Part shown: piece after piece, positions 8,467 through 17,707 of the stretch | Numbering within the stretch: position 1 is the stretch's first letter | Layout of the letters: the number at the start of each line of letters is the position of its first letter | NCBI RefSeq assembly: GCF_037969725.1 | Contig: NZ_CP150203.1 | Coordinates: 6,001,001-6,065,000 of the forward strand | DNA: 64,000 nt | Origin: Paenibacillus sp. FSL W8-0426 | GTDB lineage: Bacteria > Bacillota > Bacilli > Paenibacillales > Paenibacillaceae | Reading direction: 5' to 3' | The notes under the pieces: model-generated | Told to the model about the DNA's origin: nothing | The model's input: the letters and a program-made list of their open reading frames with translations, nothing else | Database searches by the model: none | Translations under genes and position numbers: made by a program

Positions 8467-10059
8467 TTAACCGTTCCGGAAATCCTGCGGCGTCAGCCCA
8501 TAGTGCTTGCGGAACACTTGAATGAAATAAGGGGTGTTGTTGTAACCCACCTCCTGGCCGACCTCATAGATCTTCATCGAGGTATGCTTCAACAGGTGTA
8601 CCGCCCGGTCCATCCGGGAACGCATAATGTAATCGCTGATGCCTTCGCCGGTGGATTGTTTGTACAGTTTGGACAAATACACCGGGTGCAGATGCACCTC
8701 ACCGGCAATGACCTGCAGGGACAAGTCCTCGGACAGATGGCGGTCGATCCATTGCTGCACCTGGCGAATCAATGGCGGAACGTTGTCCTGGCGATCTTCC
8801 TGCGCGCTTGTCTCCCACTGAAGCATCACTTTCTTCGTCCATGCATCGAGGCTGCGCAGCGATACGCCGTATCCGTCCTTCAGCAGCTGCTGATACTCTT
8901 CGCCGAGCACCTCGGACAACTGCCTCCCTTCCCGATGCGCCATATAGGAGAACGCGGCCGCCAAATAGTGAAAAGCGACATACACATGCTCCGGAAATAC
9001 GCTGCCTGACAGCTCCGCAAAGATGCCGTCGATTTTACGCTGTGCCTCATCCACTCTTCCCGCCTCCAACAGCGTGGTGAGTGCAGGCGGTTCATAGAGC
9101 GACGACAACGATTTCAGCGCCGTTCCCCGAGGTTCGGCGGTCGCTTGAAGATGCAGCCCCTTTCCGGCATCCGCTTGTTTGCGAAGGGCGCTGACGGCCT
9201 GCAGGTACAGCTGGGGGACATGTTCGGGAAAACGCCCCATTCGGCTCGAAGACACCGAAATGCTTGCATTCAGGTACTGCCTCACGCTGTGGATCAGCCG
9301 ATCCCCCAGCCTGCCGAGCAGCAGCTCGGCATCGTCCCCCTCCTGCTTCGGGCTGACCATGAATACAAGGTCATCGTAAGCATCTTCGGTATGGCACAGA
9401 TGATAGCTGCCGCCGAAGATTTCCTCGACCACGTTGGAGATGGCGTATTTCATCAGGCGGAACGCTTGGTGCGCCTCTTGCGCGTCATCGTAGCGAACGA
9501 TAAGCACCTGCATTTTATCCTGCGGGCGAAAGCCGATCTCGAGCTGCTCCAGCTTCGCCGTCAATTCCCCATCGGCAAATCGCCGTCCCAACAATACGTC
9601 TTTCATCAGTTCCGCCCGCTTCGCCGGCAGATGCTCCCTCACCGAATACATGGCGCGCTGATGCATCATGCGTTTCTCCCCTTCAAGCCTGATCTGCACG
9701 GAAGCCTGCTGCACCGCTTCAATAAGTTCTTCGTCCCTTACGGGTTTGAGCAAATAGCTGACCGTGCCGTGCTTGAGCGCCTGTTTGGCATAGTCGAAAG
9801 AGGCGTGGCCGGACAAAATAATGCACTTGACCTGCTCCCACCGCTGCCTGACATGGCCGACCAGATCAAGGCCCGACAAGCCCGGCATGCGAATATCCGT
9901 GATGATGATATGAACGCTGTGCTCGGCCATCGTCTGCAAAGCCTCCTTTACGGAATAGGCTTTGAATACCCGGCCAATGCCGTGCTCCCTCCACGGAATG
10001 GATGCAGCAATCGATTCCACCGCCGAATGTTCGTCATCCACGACCATCAAATTCATCAT
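8467..10059 (-). CDS. YesN-type response regulator with AraC DNA-binding domain
   Basis: 530 residues. The N-terminal receiver domain has the acidic pair Asp8-Asp9, phospho-acceptor Asp55 (IIITDIRMPG) and the conserved Lys in YLLKPVRDEE. A long middle region follows, then two helix-turn-helices of the AraC family at the C-terminus, with VGYNNTPYFIQVFRKHYGLTPQDFR. The start at 10059 has AAGGAGG 9 bases upstream and overlaps the kinase gene by 26 bases, indicating translational coupling. The frame extends to 10173 but that lies within the kinase gene and lacks a site. It probably activates the neighbouring importer genes in response to a sugar. Confidence 0.95.
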   Translation of the reverse strand: MMNLMVVDDEHSAVESIAASIPWREHGIGRVFKAYSVKEALQTMAEHSVHIIITDIRMPGLSGLDLVGHVRQRWEQVKCIILSGHASFDYAKQALKHGTVSYLLKPVRDEELIEAVQQASVQIRLEGEKRMMHQRAMYSVREHLPAKRAELMKDVLLGRRFADGELTAKLEQLEIGFRPQDKMQVLIVRYDDAQEAHQAFRLMKYAISNVVEEIFGGSYHLCHTEDAYDDLVFMVSPKQEGDDAELLLGRLGDRLIHSVRQYLNASISVSSSRMGRFPEHVPQLYLQAVSALRKQADAGKGLHLQATAEPRGTALKSLSSLYEPPALTTLLEAGRVDEAQRKIDGIFAELSGSVFPEHVYVAFHYLAAAFSYMAHREGRQLSEVLGEEYQQLLKDGYGVSLRSLDAWTKKVMLQWETSAQEDRQDNVPPLIRQVQQWIDRHLSEDLSLQVIAGEVHLHPVYLSKLYKQSTGEGISDYIMRSRMDRAVHLLKHTSMKIYEVGQEVGYNNTPYFIQVFRKHYGLTPQDFRNG

Positions 10060-11797
10060 GGGAAAGTTCCTCCTTAAACCATCGTATTTCAACGCTAAGC
10101 CCTCCCTGCGGAATCTCCGCAAAATGAAGCCCTGATGACAACCCGTATCGCGTAACCAAGCGCTGATGAACATTCCACGTCCCCGTGCCGATCTCTTCGC
10201 CCATCGGTTCGTGCAATTCCCGTTCGAGCCGATCGATCGCCTGCGGCGTCAGCGCGACGCCATCGTTGTCCACGAACAAGCTATAACGCGCATAGGTTTT
10301 GCCGTCGATCTGCTCGCGTGTAACCATGCCTGTCACCACGATATGGCCGCTGCCTTCCATCGGCTCAATGCCGTGGATGACCGCATTCTCCACGATCGGC
10401 TGAATGAGCAAGCGGGGAATGCGCTGCTGCATCAGTTCTCCGGGAACATCGATTTCATAGGAGAGCCGATTCGTACGCATCTGCTGGATGGACAAATAAT
10501 TGTTCAGCAGCTCCACTTCCCGTTCGACGGTAGTCATGTCGTTCTGGTCCTTCGTGATGTAACGGTAATAATCGCCAAGACTGAGCGCCATGGCTACGAC
10601 CGCTTCGCGATTGCCGAGCTGGGTCATGTTTTTGATGTAAGACAGGCAATTGTACAGAAAATGAGGGTTGATCTGGGACTGCAGATGCTTCAGCGTCGCT
10701 TCCCGCGAACGAATGCGTTCCTCGTACACCTTCTCGATCAGCTCCTGAATTTGCTCCGCCATATGGTTGAAGCTTTGGGTCAAATAAGTGAATTCGTCCC
10801 GTGAATGGTCGACCGCAATCCGGGTGGAAAGCTGTCCCTTGCGAATCTGCTGCAACCCTCTCATCAGGCGGTAGATCGGGATCTGTACCTTGCGGTAGAG
10901 CAGCAGGGCCGCCCCGATGCTAAGTACAAGCAGCAGCAGGATGGACGTCACGAACATGTTCCGGCTCTTGTCCATCGGATTCAGCAGGTCGTCCAGCACG
11001 ACCGGGTTGACATATATCGCATCCAGCTGTTTGGAGCGGACGTAGCTGACGAGATATTGCTTGCCGCCCGCTTCGAGCTGCCAATTCCCGGCGTCCTGCC
11101 CCAGTGCATCCAGCGGCATACCGCGCCGAATGGCTTCCACCAGTTCCGGCTCCGCGCTGCGATTGACGAACGGGTCGCTATTCGGGACGAGCAGGAACGG
11201 ATCGCCGCCCTGCGTCTCCTTGAAATCGTCGAGCATGGCCACAATGTTCATCGGGTCGAAGCTGATTTCCATGACCGTCCGCACACCCGTTTCAGCCGGT
11301 TTGTCGCTCCATTCATAATGGTCGGTGAAAAAATACGTAAAGCTCCCTTCGTTCAGCTTCCACGCACCCGGCTCCGGATACCTAAGCATGCTTTCTTTAA
11401 ACACCGTAAGATTCGCCTTTGTGGATAGAACAAGCTCCGCCTGCGGCAGCACAATCGTGATGTCGTTTTTCCACTGGCTGGTGGACTGGTACAACGACAA
11501 TTTGTCGAGAATGTCGAGATAAATGCTGTTTTTTTCGTATTGGCTCGTTGCATCGTTCATGTAGCGATAATGCAGTATGCTCGGATCGCGCAGCAAGGTC
11601 AAAGCGTATAACGAGAGCTGCTCTATGTTTTTGTCCACCTGTGAACTGAAATAACTGAACTGGTTCAGGCTGGACTGCTGCTTCTCCTCCACGACCATAT
11701 CCACGTTCGCCTGATTCGCATAACTGTAGAGCAGCAAAATCGGTACCAGCAGGCACACCAGCAGCACGACCGTTTTGGCGAACACCGTCAATCTCAT
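10034..11797 (-). CDS. YesM-type sensor histidine kinase
   Basis: 587 residues. A first membrane helix at about 7-27, a roughly 250-residue extracytoplasmic sensing region, a second helix near 285-303, then a HAMP linker (QIPIYRLMRGLQQIRKGQL). The His-kinase domain has the YesM/LytS-style motif LQSQINPHFLYN with phospho-acceptor His379, and a C-terminal HATPase (VENAVIHGIEPM as N box). A GGTGGAG site precedes the ATG. It is coupled to the response regulator and divergent from the permease genes; together they are expected to sense an extracellular carbohydrate. Confidence 0.95.
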   Translation of the reverse strand: MRLTVFAKTVVLLVCLLVPILLLYSYANQANVDMVVEEKQQSSLNQFSYFSSQVDKNIEQLSLYALTLLRDPSILHYRYMNDATSQYEKNSIYLDILDKLSLYQSTSQWKNDITIVLPQAELVLSTKANLTVFKESMLRYPEPGAWKLNEGSFTYFFTDHYEWSDKPAETGVRTVMEISFDPMNIVAMLDDFKETQGGDPFLLVPNSDPFVNRSAEPELVEAIRRGMPLDALGQDAGNWQLEAGGKQYLVSYVRSKQLDAIYVNPVVLDDLLNPMDKSRNMFVTSILLLLVLSIGAALLLYRKVQIPIYRLMRGLQQIRKGQLSTRIAVDHSRDEFTYLTQSFNHMAEQIQELIEKVYEERIRSREATLKHLQSQINPHFLYNCLSYIKNMTQLGNREAVVAMALSLGDYYRYITKDQNDMTTVEREVELLNNYLSIQQMRTNRLSYEIDVPGELMQQRIPRLLIQPIVENAVIHGIEPMEGSGHIVVTGMVTREQIDGKTYARYSLFVDNDGVALTPQAIDRLERELHEPMGEEIGTGTWNVHQRLVTRYGLSSGLHFAEIPQGGLSVEIRWFKEELSHDEFDGRG

Positions 11798-11850
11798 GAC
11801 TCCACCCTGCTTCCGGTTAAGAATAGGAAAACACCGAAGTCCTATTTTAT

Positions 11851-11867
11851 ATTGAAACCCCTTACAT
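11851..11867 (-). promoter_or_regulatory. cre-like CcpA site
   Basis: On the minus strand ATGTAAGGGGTTTCAAT resembles a catabolite-responsive element with the central C replaced by G, the same deviation as at 8387-8403. It lies 54 bases upstream of the kinase gene and in the shared region with the divergent permease operon. Confidence 0.4.
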
Positions 11868-12022
11868 ATCCATATTGAATTTTGGTTAACAAATCAACAT
11901 CCGTCTTGAAAAGTTGCTCTATAGCCGGCCTGTTTCCATTGCTATAATTCAGTTGCTCCACCCGTGCAGAGGCGATTCTGCCTTGATTTCTGGCACGGCT
12001 GGACGATCAAAGGAGGGACCTG

Positions 12023-12988
12023 ATGGCTATGGAACAACCGATAACAAGCCCTGCTCCGGCAAGCCGGATAAACGGGCATCCGCGCAAGCGCACCCGCTGG
12101 AATTGGAAACGGACCTGGCCGCTGCACCTGATGCTGCTGCCTGCCGTATTGCTTACTTTGCTGTTCGCCTATGTCCCCATGGGCGGCATCGTGATCGCTT
12201 TCCAGGATTTCAAACCTTGGCTCGGCTTGACCGGGTCCAAGTGGGTCGGCTGGGAAAACTTCCGTTTCATGTTCGAATATCCCGACAGCGTGCAGGTCAT
12301 CTGGAACACCGTGCTGATCGCTTCGATGAAAATCGTGGCCGGACTGGTCGCTCCGGTCGTCTTCGCGATTTTGCTGAACGAAGTCCGCCATTCCGCGTTT
12401 AAACGTTTCTCGCAAACGCTCGTATACCTGCCGCACTTCCTGTCTTGGGTCGTGTTGGGCGGTATCTTGCTCGACATGCTGTCCCCCGAAGGCGGACTTG
12501 TGAACCGGGTGCTGGCGGCGGCCGGCATCGAACCGATCTTTTTTCTGGGCGACGGCGACTGGTTCCGCGTAACGGTGGTGATCAGTGATGTGTGGAAAGA
12601 GTTCGGATTCGGGACGATTGTATTCCTCGCTGCACTGGCGGGCATCAATCCCGCGCTTTACGAGGCTTCCGAGGTGGATGGGGCTTCGAGGCTCAAGCAG
12701 ACGCTGCACATTACGCTGCCTGCGCTGGTTCCAATGATTATCGTAGTAGGTACACTGTCGCTGGGCAACATCCTGAATGCAGGCTTCGACCAGATTTTCA
12801 ATCTGTACAACCCGCTGGTCTATGAAAAAGGGGACATTATCGATACGTTCGTGTACCGTATGGGGATTTTGAGCGGGAAGATGAGCTTTGCGACCGCCGT
12901 CGGATTATTTAAATCCTTCGTGGCGATGTTCCTGATCATTACGGCCTACCGGATGGCTTACAAAATCGCCAATTACCGCATTTTCTAA
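12023..12988 (+). CDS. Carbohydrate ABC transporter permease (LplB/UgpA type)
   Basis: 321 residues with six membrane helices after a basic N-terminus. The cytoplasmic EAA loop reads YEASEVDGASRLKQTLHITLPAL, the contact site for an MsmX-like ATPase encoded elsewhere. AAAGGAGG lies 7 bases upstream of the ATG. It forms an operon with the second permease (12-base gap) and is divergent from the YesM kinase. No ATPase gene is in the window, as usual for this transporter class. Confidence 0.95.
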   Translation: MAMEQPITSPAPASRINGHPRKRTRWNWKRTWPLHLMLLPAVLLTLLFAYVPMGGIVIAFQDFKPWLGLTGSKWVGWENFRFMFEYPDSVQVIWNTVLIASMKIVAGLVAPVVFAILLNEVRHSAFKRFSQTLVYLPHFLSWVVLGGILLDMLSPEGGLVNRVLAAAGIEPIFFLGDGDWFRVTVVISDVWKEFGFGTIVFLAALAGINPALYEASEVDGASRLKQTLHITLPALVPMIIVVGTLSLGNILNAGFDQIFNLYNPLVYEKGDIIDTFVYRMGILSGKMSFATAVGLFKSFVAMFLIITAYRMAYKIANYRIF

Positions 12989-13000
12989 GGAGGAATCAAG

Positions 13001-13879
13001 GTGTACCACAAAACGACCGGCTACCGTATCTTCAACGGATTCAACTTGTTCTTCATCGCGGTGCTCTCGCTCCTGTGCGTGCTGCCGCTCATCCATATTC
13101 TGGCGGTGTCCTTCAGCGGCAAAGCGGCGGCATCCGCCAACCTGGTCACGTTCTGGCCCATCGACTTCACGGTCGATGCCTATGCCAAAACGTTCGGCAA
13201 CAGCAACTTCCTGAATGCGCTCTGGATTTCGGTTCAGCGGACCGTGCTCGGCACACTGCTCAGCATGGTGCTGGTCATCCTGACCGCCTACCCGTTGTCC
13301 AAAGAAAGCCTGCATTTCAAGGGCCGCTCGCTGTACGCATGGTTTTTCATCTTCACGATGCTGTTCAGCGGCGGACTCATTCCTTCCTACATTCTGATTC
13401 AGAAGCTGGGGCTGACGAACACGCTATGGGCACTTATTCTGCCCGGAGCGGTCGCGGTATGGAATCTGATTCTCATGATGAACTTTTTTCGCAACGTGCC
13501 GAAGGAACTGGAGGAAGCTGCGTTTATCGACGGAGCCAACCATATTACTACCCTGTTTCGCGTTTACTTGCCGGTATCCATGCCGGCCATCGCCACGATC
13601 TCGCTGTTCACGATGGTGGGACAGTGGAATTCCTGGTTCGACGGACTGATCTATATGAACGATGCGTCCAAATATCCGCTCGCCACGTTGATGCAAACCA
13701 TTATCGTGCAGCAGGACTTTTCCAATATGAATGTGGACGCCACCCAGCTTCAGAACATGTCACAACGAACGGTCAATGCTGCCCAGATCTTCATTGGTGC
13801 GCTGCCGATCCTGCTCGTTTATCCGTTCCTGCAGCGTTTCTTCGTGAAAGGGATCGTTCTCGGAGCGGTCAAAGAGTAA
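13001..13879 (+). CDS. Carbohydrate ABC transporter permease (LplC/YtcP type)
   Basis: 292 residues, six membrane helices, EAA loop EEAAFIDGANHITTLFRVYLPVS. It starts at GTG (13001) with AAGGAGG 9 bases upstream, immediately after the first permease. With that protein it should form the heterodimeric membrane channel for the solute delivered by the lipoprotein at 6714-8366. A bidirectional terminator follows. Confidence 0.95.
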   Translation: MYHKTTGYRIFNGFNLFFIAVLSLLCVLPLIHILAVSFSGKAAASANLVTFWPIDFTVDAYAKTFGNSNFLNALWISVQRTVLGTLLSMVLVILTAYPLSKESLHFKGRSLYAWFFIFTMLFSGGLIPSYILIQKLGLTNTLWALILPGAVAVWNLILMMNFFRNVPKELEEAAFIDGANHITTLFRVYLPVSMPAIATISLFTMVGQWNSWFDGLIYMNDASKYPLATLMQTIIVQQDFSNMNVDATQLQNMSQRTVNAAQIFIGALPILLVYPFLQRFFVKGIVLGAVKE

Positions 13880-13915
13880 GACCTTATTCGCCTAAATCAG
13901 CCTCATGGCAAAACC

Positions 13916-13976
13916 AAGGCACCCCCGGAAAGTGCAGGCAGTTGCCCGGTTCACTTGCTGCGGGATGCCTTTTTTC
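13916..13976. terminator. Bidirectional terminator overlapping the Spo0E-like gene end
   Basis: AAGGCA and TGCCTT pair as the outer stem with CCCCG / CGGG and AGTG / CACT inside, then TTTTTT on the plus strand. It ends the permease operon. The right arm and T-run overlap the last codons of the convergent Spo0E-like gene. Confidence 0.7.
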
Positions 13977-14136
13977 GGTACATCATCTCGTTGTATTCAT
14001 TGATCAACTCATCCAGAAGCATCGACTGGCGAATGACATCCGGATGCCATAATTCGGCATGGGCGCTGGCGATCTGATGCAGCTTCCGTCTCGCTTTTTC
14101 AATGCATTCCTGAATGGTTTCCGGATTCTTCACCAT
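13951..14136 (-). CDS. Spo0E-family aspartyl-phosphate phosphatase
   Basis: A 61-residue two-helix protein. The helix-2 signature SMLLDELINEYNEMM matches the Spo0E core (S-x3-LD-x2-I), and helix 1 is ETIQECIEKARRKLHQIA. Members dephosphorylate Spo0A-P or Spo0F-like regulators and so delay sporulation. The start at 14136 has GGGGGCGGGAG just upstream; the frame extends seven codons further to 14157. It is a lone gene convergent with the permease operon, its 3' end inside the shared terminator. Confidence 0.85.
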   Translation of the reverse strand: MVKNPETIQECIEKARRKLHQIASAHAELWHPDVIRQSMLLDELINEYNEMMYRKKASRSK

Positions 14137-14363
14137 ACTCCCGCCCCCTGTTGACATTCCGATATTTCATCCAAAAAAGACCATCTAATATAATATTCGG
14201 AACAAAGAGGGCCAATAATTACCCCAAAATTAAATTTATCATTGAAAGCGAGAAGACTCCCTCCTCAAAAGCGTCAGTTTTGGTGGGGGATGAATCGCCA
14301 TTTTTTTCTATTCGAAACCGAACATATGTGCTATAACAACTGCAAGGAACGGAGGTGTATGGC

Positions 14364-15558
14364 ATGCTCTTCCATAAAGCATACAAGTATCGGATCTACC
14401 CCAATCGTACACAGCAGCAGCTAATCCATCAGATGTTTGGATGTTGTCGTTTTGTGTTCAACTATTTTCTGGGACAATGGAAGGATACGTTTGCCGCCAC
14501 GGGTAAGGGCTTGTCGTACCATGCTTGTGCCACGCAGCTTCCAGATCTAAAGCAAGAACATCCTTGGATGAAAACAACGGATAGTATTGCCCTACAATCG
14601 GCTGTTCGGCATGTAGCCGATAGCTTTGATCGTTTTTTCAAGAAGCAGACGCAGGCTCCGCGTTTCAAAACCCGTAAACATCCGGTGCAAAGCTACACCA
14701 CCCGATATACGAATGGAAATATCGCTGTGAATGGGAGGAAGCTGAAGCTACCCAAGCTGGGGTGGCTGCGGTTTGCAAACTCTCGTCCCTGTGAAGGACG
14801 CATTCTTTCGGCGACGGTACGGCGAAATGCCGCAGGTAAGTATTTTGTTTCGCTCGTCTGTGAAGTCGAGATGGAGCCCTTACCGCATAACGATAAGTCG
14901 GTAGGGATCGATCTGGGACTTAAAACGTGTGCGGTATCCTCCGAGGGGATGCGGGATACTCATCCGAAAGCCTGGAGCCGGTATGAAAAGAAGTTGGCAA
15001 GCTGGCAGCGGAGGCTGGCCCGGCGTACGAAAGACGGATTCAATTGGCAAAAAGCCAAACGGAAGATCGCCCTGATCCACGAGAGAATGGTGAATATCCG
15101 CCATGACTTTTTGCACAAGCTGTCCACCAAGCTGATTCGTGAAAACCAAACGATCAGTACCCTCGGACTTAAAGGTGTCTAACATGCTCAAGAATCACAA
15201 GCTGGCCAAATCGATTGCCGATGCGTCCTGGAGTGAGTTTAGAAGGCAGCTCACGTATAAAGCGGAATGGTATGGGCGCACCCTCAAGATTGCGAATACG
15301 TTTGCTCCGACAAGTCAAACCTGCCATGTATGCGGAGCGCTGCACCGAGAAGTGAAAGATCTTTCGGTACGGCAATGGGTGTGTCCCTCCTGCGAGACCC
15401 TCCATGATCGGGATGTCAATGCAGCCCGAAACATTAAGGATGTTGCCATATCGATCGTCATAGCGGCCGAGAACTGTGGGGACCACAGGGATCGCTTGGT
15501 CCACTTCGAACCAAGAGGTTCGATTACCCAAGAATCCCCCACTTCAAGCAAAGGCTAA
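14364..15558 (+). pseudogene. tnpB: TnpB RNA-guided nuclease, frameshifted
   Basis: The first 273 codons carry the TnpB N-terminus (KAYKYRIYPNRTQQQLI) and the RuvC-I motif VGIDLGLKT with Asp183. The frame then ends at 15180-15182. The second part, in the +1 frame from about 15160, continues with [20 protein letters not shown], a zinc ribbon (CHVC and CPSC) and Ruv[14 protein letters not shown]. The break lies near 15158-15165 (ACCCTCGG), where one extra C fits. RuvC-II normally has a catalytic Glu before DLKV; here either frame reads S-D-L or L-G-L, so the Glu is also lost. The ATG at 14364 has GGAGG 8 bases upstream; a GTG at 14355 is less likely. Confidence 0.85.
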
Positions 15559-15575
15559 GTGGTGGGAGTGTTCAA
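15430..15575 (+). ncRNA. Candidate omega (re) RNA at the element's right end
   Basis: In IS605-type elements the guide RNA overlaps the tnpB 3' end and reaches the right end. Here that interval covers the last codons and the hairpin CCACTT / AAGTGG at 15537-15566. The start is a guess; only the right-end hairpin is visible directly. Confidence 0.3.
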
Positions 15576-15586
15576 ATGGAAAATGC

Positions 15587-15628
15587 AAAAAAAAATACCG
15601 TCAGAGCTTTGCGCCTTTAACGGTATTT
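15587..15628 (-). terminator. Rho-independent terminator of the twin-paralog operon
   Basis: On the minus strand AATACCGT pairs with ACGGTATT across an 18-base loop, followed by nine T residues. It lies 42 bases after the stop codon at 15670 and next to the right end of the TnpB element. Confidence 0.9.
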
Positions 15629-15669
15629 CCCAACCTGTTTGCAGCAGGACATGCTGCCATCGCTTTCGC

Positions 15670-16668
15670 TTACCTGAGTCCGATATCGCCGAAACGGTTG
15701 CCGATCGTCTCTGCAAACGCCTCCCGGATTGCATCAACCGCTTTTTGTTCGGTCTCCGCTGCTCTTCGGAGTAATACGCTGACCTTTCGAACGAGAGATT
15801 TATTCTTATCCTGCCAAGCCGCCGTCGAGTCTTTCATGGCCTCCTCGATTTCCGAATGAATAGTGGCCAGCCGTTCATATTCCTGAATGACATAAGGCAT
15901 CCGTTCCGACAGATGCTCCAGTTCGGCGGCATATCTGGCCATATCCTGCCGCGACCCGGCATAATAACGCAACGTCAGAGCAGCCTCTTCCGGTGCGTAA
16001 TTCCCCGTTTCCAGCGCCTCCACCATGGCGGCATAAGCCGCGGAACCGCAGAAGTAGTCTTCCGGGGGCAGCATCGGATCATGCACCTCCCATTTGAACA
16101 CGGCCTGAATGAGCGATTCCTTGCACACCTCCCACATATCCACCGTTTCTCGGGATTCGAGCACCTGATAGTACCAGTACGGCGTGCCGTTCTCCCCGAA
16201 TGCGTCATAAGGCAAACCGCGGTATTCATCCCCGTCGCTGTCGCAGATCCACAATGTTTGCTCTTCATCGTCGTATCCGGTTACGATCACGAAAGGATTG
16301 TGCCATAGAATCGCCCCCGTGCCGCGATCAATCGATGCCTTGATATCGAGCAGAGCCTGTGCGCGATAAAGCGGGAACGTAGGCTCGAACGTAAATCCGG
16401 CCGACTGGCTTGCCGTAATTCCGATCAAGTCTGCCGCGACGAATTGTTCTGCCATCCAGTTGTACGCCGTGGTCGATTCCACGCTCATACGCCGATCCGT
16501 GACAAGCCGAAAGGCGCTCGCCGTCATGCCGGCGATCATATGTCGTGGAAACGATGTCCACCCTCGATGGACTAAGAGTCGATGCAATTCAGCCGAGTAC
16601 GTTCCCCTCGTTTGCGATTCCGGGCCATCCCGTATGACGGGAGGCAGGTCAAGCTTTCTTTTGCCCAT
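15670..16668 (-). CDS. C39-like / BtrH-like protein without catalytic Cys, paralog 2
   Basis: 332 residues, soluble. The middle reads ILWHNPFVIVTGYDDEEQTL, then a D-rich turn and YDAFG, the pattern of the second half of papain-like C39 folds (strand, GYD, DP-type loop). No Cys lies near the N-terminus, so peptidase activity is unlikely. The C-terminal half is helical with long amphipathic helices. The start at 16668 has AGGAGG 7 bases upstream. It is paralogous to the gene at 16680-17678, same length and order of motifs, and is separated from it by 11 bases. Function unknown; a BtrH-like acyl-transfer role is one possibility. Confidence 0.65.
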   Translation of the reverse strand: MGKRKLDLPPVIRDGPESQTRGTYSAELHRLLVHRGWTSFPRHMIAGMTASAFRLVTDRRMSVESTTAYNWMAEQFVAADLIGITASQSAGFTFEPTFPLYRAQALLDIKASIDRGTGAILWHNPFVIVTGYDDEEQTLWICDSDGDEYRGLPYDAFGENGTPYWYYQVLESRETVDMWEVCKESLIQAVFKWEVHDPMLPPEDYFCGSAAYAAMVEALETGNYAPEEAALTLRYYAGSRQDMARYAAELEHLSERMPYVIQEYERLATIHSEIEEAMKDSTAAWQDKNKSLVRKVSVLLRRAAETEQKAVDAIREAFAETIGNRFGDIGLR

Positions 16669-16679
16669 GGTCCTTCCTC

Positions 16680-17678
16680 CTATCTTGCCGAATGCGTGCC
16701 CCAACGCGGTACGGTAGAACGTTTGCGGTCCGGGTGGCGCGCAGAGATCTGACGGAAAATGCATACGGCCCGTTCTTCAAGCTCTTGCGCCTGCGGAAGC
16801 AAATGCGCGAGATGGTGGGCCATCTCCCGTGGTATGCTCTTGGTCTGTTGTTCGCGAGAGAGGCAGCTCTTCATTTCGGACATCTGCTCCTCAAGCTGCT
16901 CGTAACACGCAAGCGCTTCGTCCAACCCGTTGCAAACAGGCCGTGCGTCACGCAAATAATGCTGAATTTCCATCCGGGAATGGCAGTAAGAATCTAGAAT
17001 ATAGGCCGCGCCCGCCTCATCGTATTCTCCGCCAAGCAATGCTTTACTCCAGACTTCGTACGCCTTCCTGCCAGAAGCAATCGTCTTATCCGGCAGCAGA
17101 CGATAAGGTGTATCCCAGTCCTCAATCGCCAGCCTCAACGATTCAAGTATCTGTTGATCTTCGGCAATCTGAACCCGATCACCGAAGATTTGGCAGTACC
17201 AGAACCCCGTAGGATTCAGTCCAAAGTTATCGTACAACACGACCTGGGACTCTTCGCTCCACCCATCCTGCACGTAGAATACGCGATCCGTATCGTCATA
17301 CCCGTAAATCACTCCGAATTCGGGAATCCAATAAATGATGCCTTTCCCCTCGTCCAAGCTCTTTCTAACCCAATTCACCGCATCTTGTTGATAATGTTCA
17401 AAAGTGGAATGCCTTGTTCGCCCGGCGTCCCACACCGTAAATATGCCCAAATTATCCATGCCTGGCTTATGGGAATCGCCCCACTGGCCATATGCCGTCA
17501 CAGACATCGGCAGCAGTCGTTCATGGATGGATAACTTGAATGCCATGCCTGTATAACCAGATAATGCATACTTTGGCCCACGGAACAATTCCGCATGGGT
17601 CAATACGGCATGCAAACTGTCCGTGTAGGATTTGGATTCCCGCTTCATGCTCAGGCCTTGTAATATAACATCTGCCAA
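16680..17678 (-). CDS. C39-like / BtrH-like protein without catalytic Cys, paralog 1
   Basis: 332 residues. IIYWIPEFGVIYGYDDTDRV aligns with the matching block of the downstream paralog, followed by LYDNFG and GFWYCQIFG. The usual catalytic Cys and His positions are not evident. The C-terminal part is helical with cysteine-containing helices. Translation probably starts at TTG (17678) with AGGGGAG 6 bases upstream. It lies between the WYL regulator (29-base gap) and its paralog, so all three are likely one operon. I do not know its function. Confidence 0.65.
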   Translation of the reverse strand: MADVILQGLSMKRESKSYTDSLHAVLTHAELFRGPKYALSGYTGMAFKLSIHERLLPMSVTAYGQWGDSHKPGMDNLGIFTVWDAGRTRHSTFEHYQQDAVNWVRKSLDEGKGIIYWIPEFGVIYGYDDTDRVFYVQDGWSEESQVVLYDNFGLNPTGFWYCQIFGDRVQIAEDQQILESLRLAIEDWDTPYRLLPDKTIASGRKAYEVWSKALLGGEYDEAGAAYILDSYCHSRMEIQHYLRDARPVCNGLDEALACYEQLEEQMSEMKSCLSREQQTKSIPREMAHHLAHLLPQAQELEERAVCIFRQISARHPDRKRSTVPRWGTHSAR

Positions 17679-17707
17679 TGCGAGCTCCCCTCACTTTCAC
17701 TACGGAT

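Larger units (their letters stand above)
14259..15575 (+). mobile_element. IS605-type tnpB-only element (IS1341-like), degenerate
   Basis: A tnpB gene flanked by hairpins of the IS200/IS605 kind. At the left 14259-14288 folds as CCTCAAAA / TTTTGGTGG and is followed by GGGGATGAATCGCC; at the right 15537-15566 folds around CCACTT / AAGTGG and is followed by GGGAGTGTTCAA. No tnpA was found. Exact ends are inferred, since these elements lack terminal inverted repeats and make no target duplication. The gene is frameshifted, so the copy is probably dead. Confidence 0.65.
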
